From the NCBI GenBank assembly GCA_964403325.1, contig CAYOFO010000062.1, forward strand, positions 1-5,982: a stretch of 5,982 bases of DNA, in the 5' to 3' direction. Source of the DNA: CAZQNF01 sp964403325 (GTDB lineage Bacteria > Patescibacteriota > Patescibacteriia > Magasanikbacterales > GWA2-37-8). The translations under genes were made by a program, and so were the position numbers. Numbering within the stretch: the stretch's first letter is position 1; every line of letters starts with the position of its first letter. Positions 4,958 to 5,982 of the stretch are shown here, in pieces. The notes below the pieces were generated by a model, which did not search any database, had not been told where the DNA came from, and saw only the letters and a list, made by a program, of their open reading frames with translations.

Positions 4958-5982
4958 ATGCAGGATAAAATTATTATTAAAGGCGCGCGCGAACATAATC
5001 TCAAAAATATCAGCCTGGAGTTGCCGCGCAATAAAATGGTGGTATTTACCGGTTTATCCGGTTCGGGCAAGTCGAGCCTGGCTTTTGATACCATTTTTGC
5101 CGAAGGGCAGCGGCGCTACATCGAAAGTCTTTCGGCGTATGCCCGCCAATTTTTGGGCGGCATGCAAAAGCCGGACGTTGACGAAATTACCGGACTTTCA
5201 CCCGCTATTTCTATAGATCAAAAAGCTCATAGCGCTAATCCGCGCTCCACGGTGGCCACCATTACCGAAATTTACGATTATTTGCGGGTGCTCTTTGCGC
5301 GTGTCGGCCATCCTTTTTGCCCGGTTTGTAGCACCGAGATTGCGCGTCTCACCAGCGACCAAATGATCGACCGGATTAAAAAAACCATCACCGAGGTCGA
5401 TATTGGTAAAACCAAAACTGAAGACAAAATTTTGACCATCATTTCCCCGGTCGTGCGCGGTCGGAAAGGGGAATTACCAAATGCTTTACGATCTTTATAA
5501 TTCCGGATTTTTAGAAGTACGCGTGGATGGCAAAATCAAAAGTCTGCGCGAACGGATTGTGCTCAGTAAAAACAACAAACATACCATCGAAGTGATTGTC
5601 GATAAAATTCCCATGGTCCAAGCTTGGAACAAAGATGATGAGCAGCGCCTGAGCGAAGCCGTGAATAAAGCAGTGGATCTATCAAATGGTCTGTGTACGG
5701 TGATTTACCCGGATAGTTCTGAACATTTATATAGCACCGAGTATTCTTGCCCAAATGACGGGTACAGTTTTCCGGAAATTGAACCGCGCCTCTTTAGTTT
5801 TAATAGTCCCTATGGCTACTGTGCGGTGTGTACCGGGCTGGGTACCAAAGAACTTTTTAGTGAAGAAATTTGTCCGAAATGTGAAGGTAAACGCTTAAAT
5901 GACAATGCGCTCAGTGTAAAAGTCGGTAAGAAAAATATTTGGGAAGTAACCAATTTAACCATCGGTGAAGCCAGAGAATTTT
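4958..5982 (+). CDS. uvrA: UvrABC excinuclease subunit A, N-terminal part, with an apparent +1 frameshift (3' end outside the window)
   Basis: UvrA is the dimeric ABC-type ATPase that finds DNA lesions and loads UvrB in nucleotide excision repair. The start MQDKIIIKGAREHNLKNI is typical of the family. Walker A is GLSGSGKS (32-39); QRRYIESLSAYARQFLG (51-67) and the Q-loop in AISIDQK (Q88) follow. HPFCPVC (118-124) leads into the UvrB-binding domain. After E172 the frame closes at a TAA at 5498-5500, but the next frame (from 5475) continues the family perfectly as YQMLYDLYNSGFLEVRVDG and stays open to the window end, including EIEPRLFSFNSPYGYCAVC and ICPKCEGKRL. One extra T at 5474/5475 explains this. 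The insertion domain, over 100 residues in E. coli, is reduced to about nine residues, and the first zinc pair is C-x2-D. There is no clear ribosome binding site. The signature motifs lie beyond the window. Confidence 0.93.
5471..5477 (+). other. uvrA: One-base insertion breaking the uvrA reading frame
   Basis: The sequence GAATTAC should read GAA TAC (Glu-Tyr) to match the conserved UvrA run GRKGEYQ. The extra T in the TT pair shifts reading to a stop at 5498-5500. Everything after it is intact in the new frame, with conserved residues preserved. This fits a recent mutation or a sequencing or assembly error better than an old pseudogene. Confidence 0.85.

Overview
The window looks like a piece of a chromosome from a small-genome bacterium, most likely of the Patescibacteria/CPR type. 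This is an inference from three things: the AT-leaning neighbours of the DNA-repair genes, the small two-helix membrane protein, and a shortened UvrA. No rRNA or other phylogenetic marker is present, so the placement is tentative.

Layout on the + strand: the 3' end of uvrB (3-413), a small membrane protein (447-659), an intrinsic terminator, then a GC-rich gene for a secreted M1 aminopeptidase of the leukotriene A4 hydrolase (LTA4H) type (789-2699) with its own terminator. A structured gene-free stretch follows (2700-3146). Two minus-strand genes come next: a 478-residue single-pass membrane protein of unknown function (3412-4848, transcribed first) and a small, probably exported four-cysteine protein (3147-3383). 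A compact divergent promoter region (4849-4957) leads into the 5' part of uvrA (4958 to the window end). uvrA carries an apparent one-base insertion at about 5474.

UvrA and UvrB are partners in nucleotide excision repair. Here they flank unrelated material. The aminopeptidase gene differs sharply in base composition (about 65% GC in a sampled 60-base line, against about 40% in a sampled line of uvrA), which suggests transfer from a GC-rich donor. It keeps nearly all LTA4H/aminopeptidase catalytic residues but has 19 rather than 18 residues between HExxH and the third zinc ligand.

The points most worth a second look are: the UvrA that appears to lack its insertion domain and has a C-x2-D zinc half-site; the uvrA frameshift; the foreign peptidase; the minus-strand gene pair of unknown function; and the competing hairpins at 2928-3000 and around 4857-4949. 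No mobile element, CRISPR array, tRNA or rRNA was seen.
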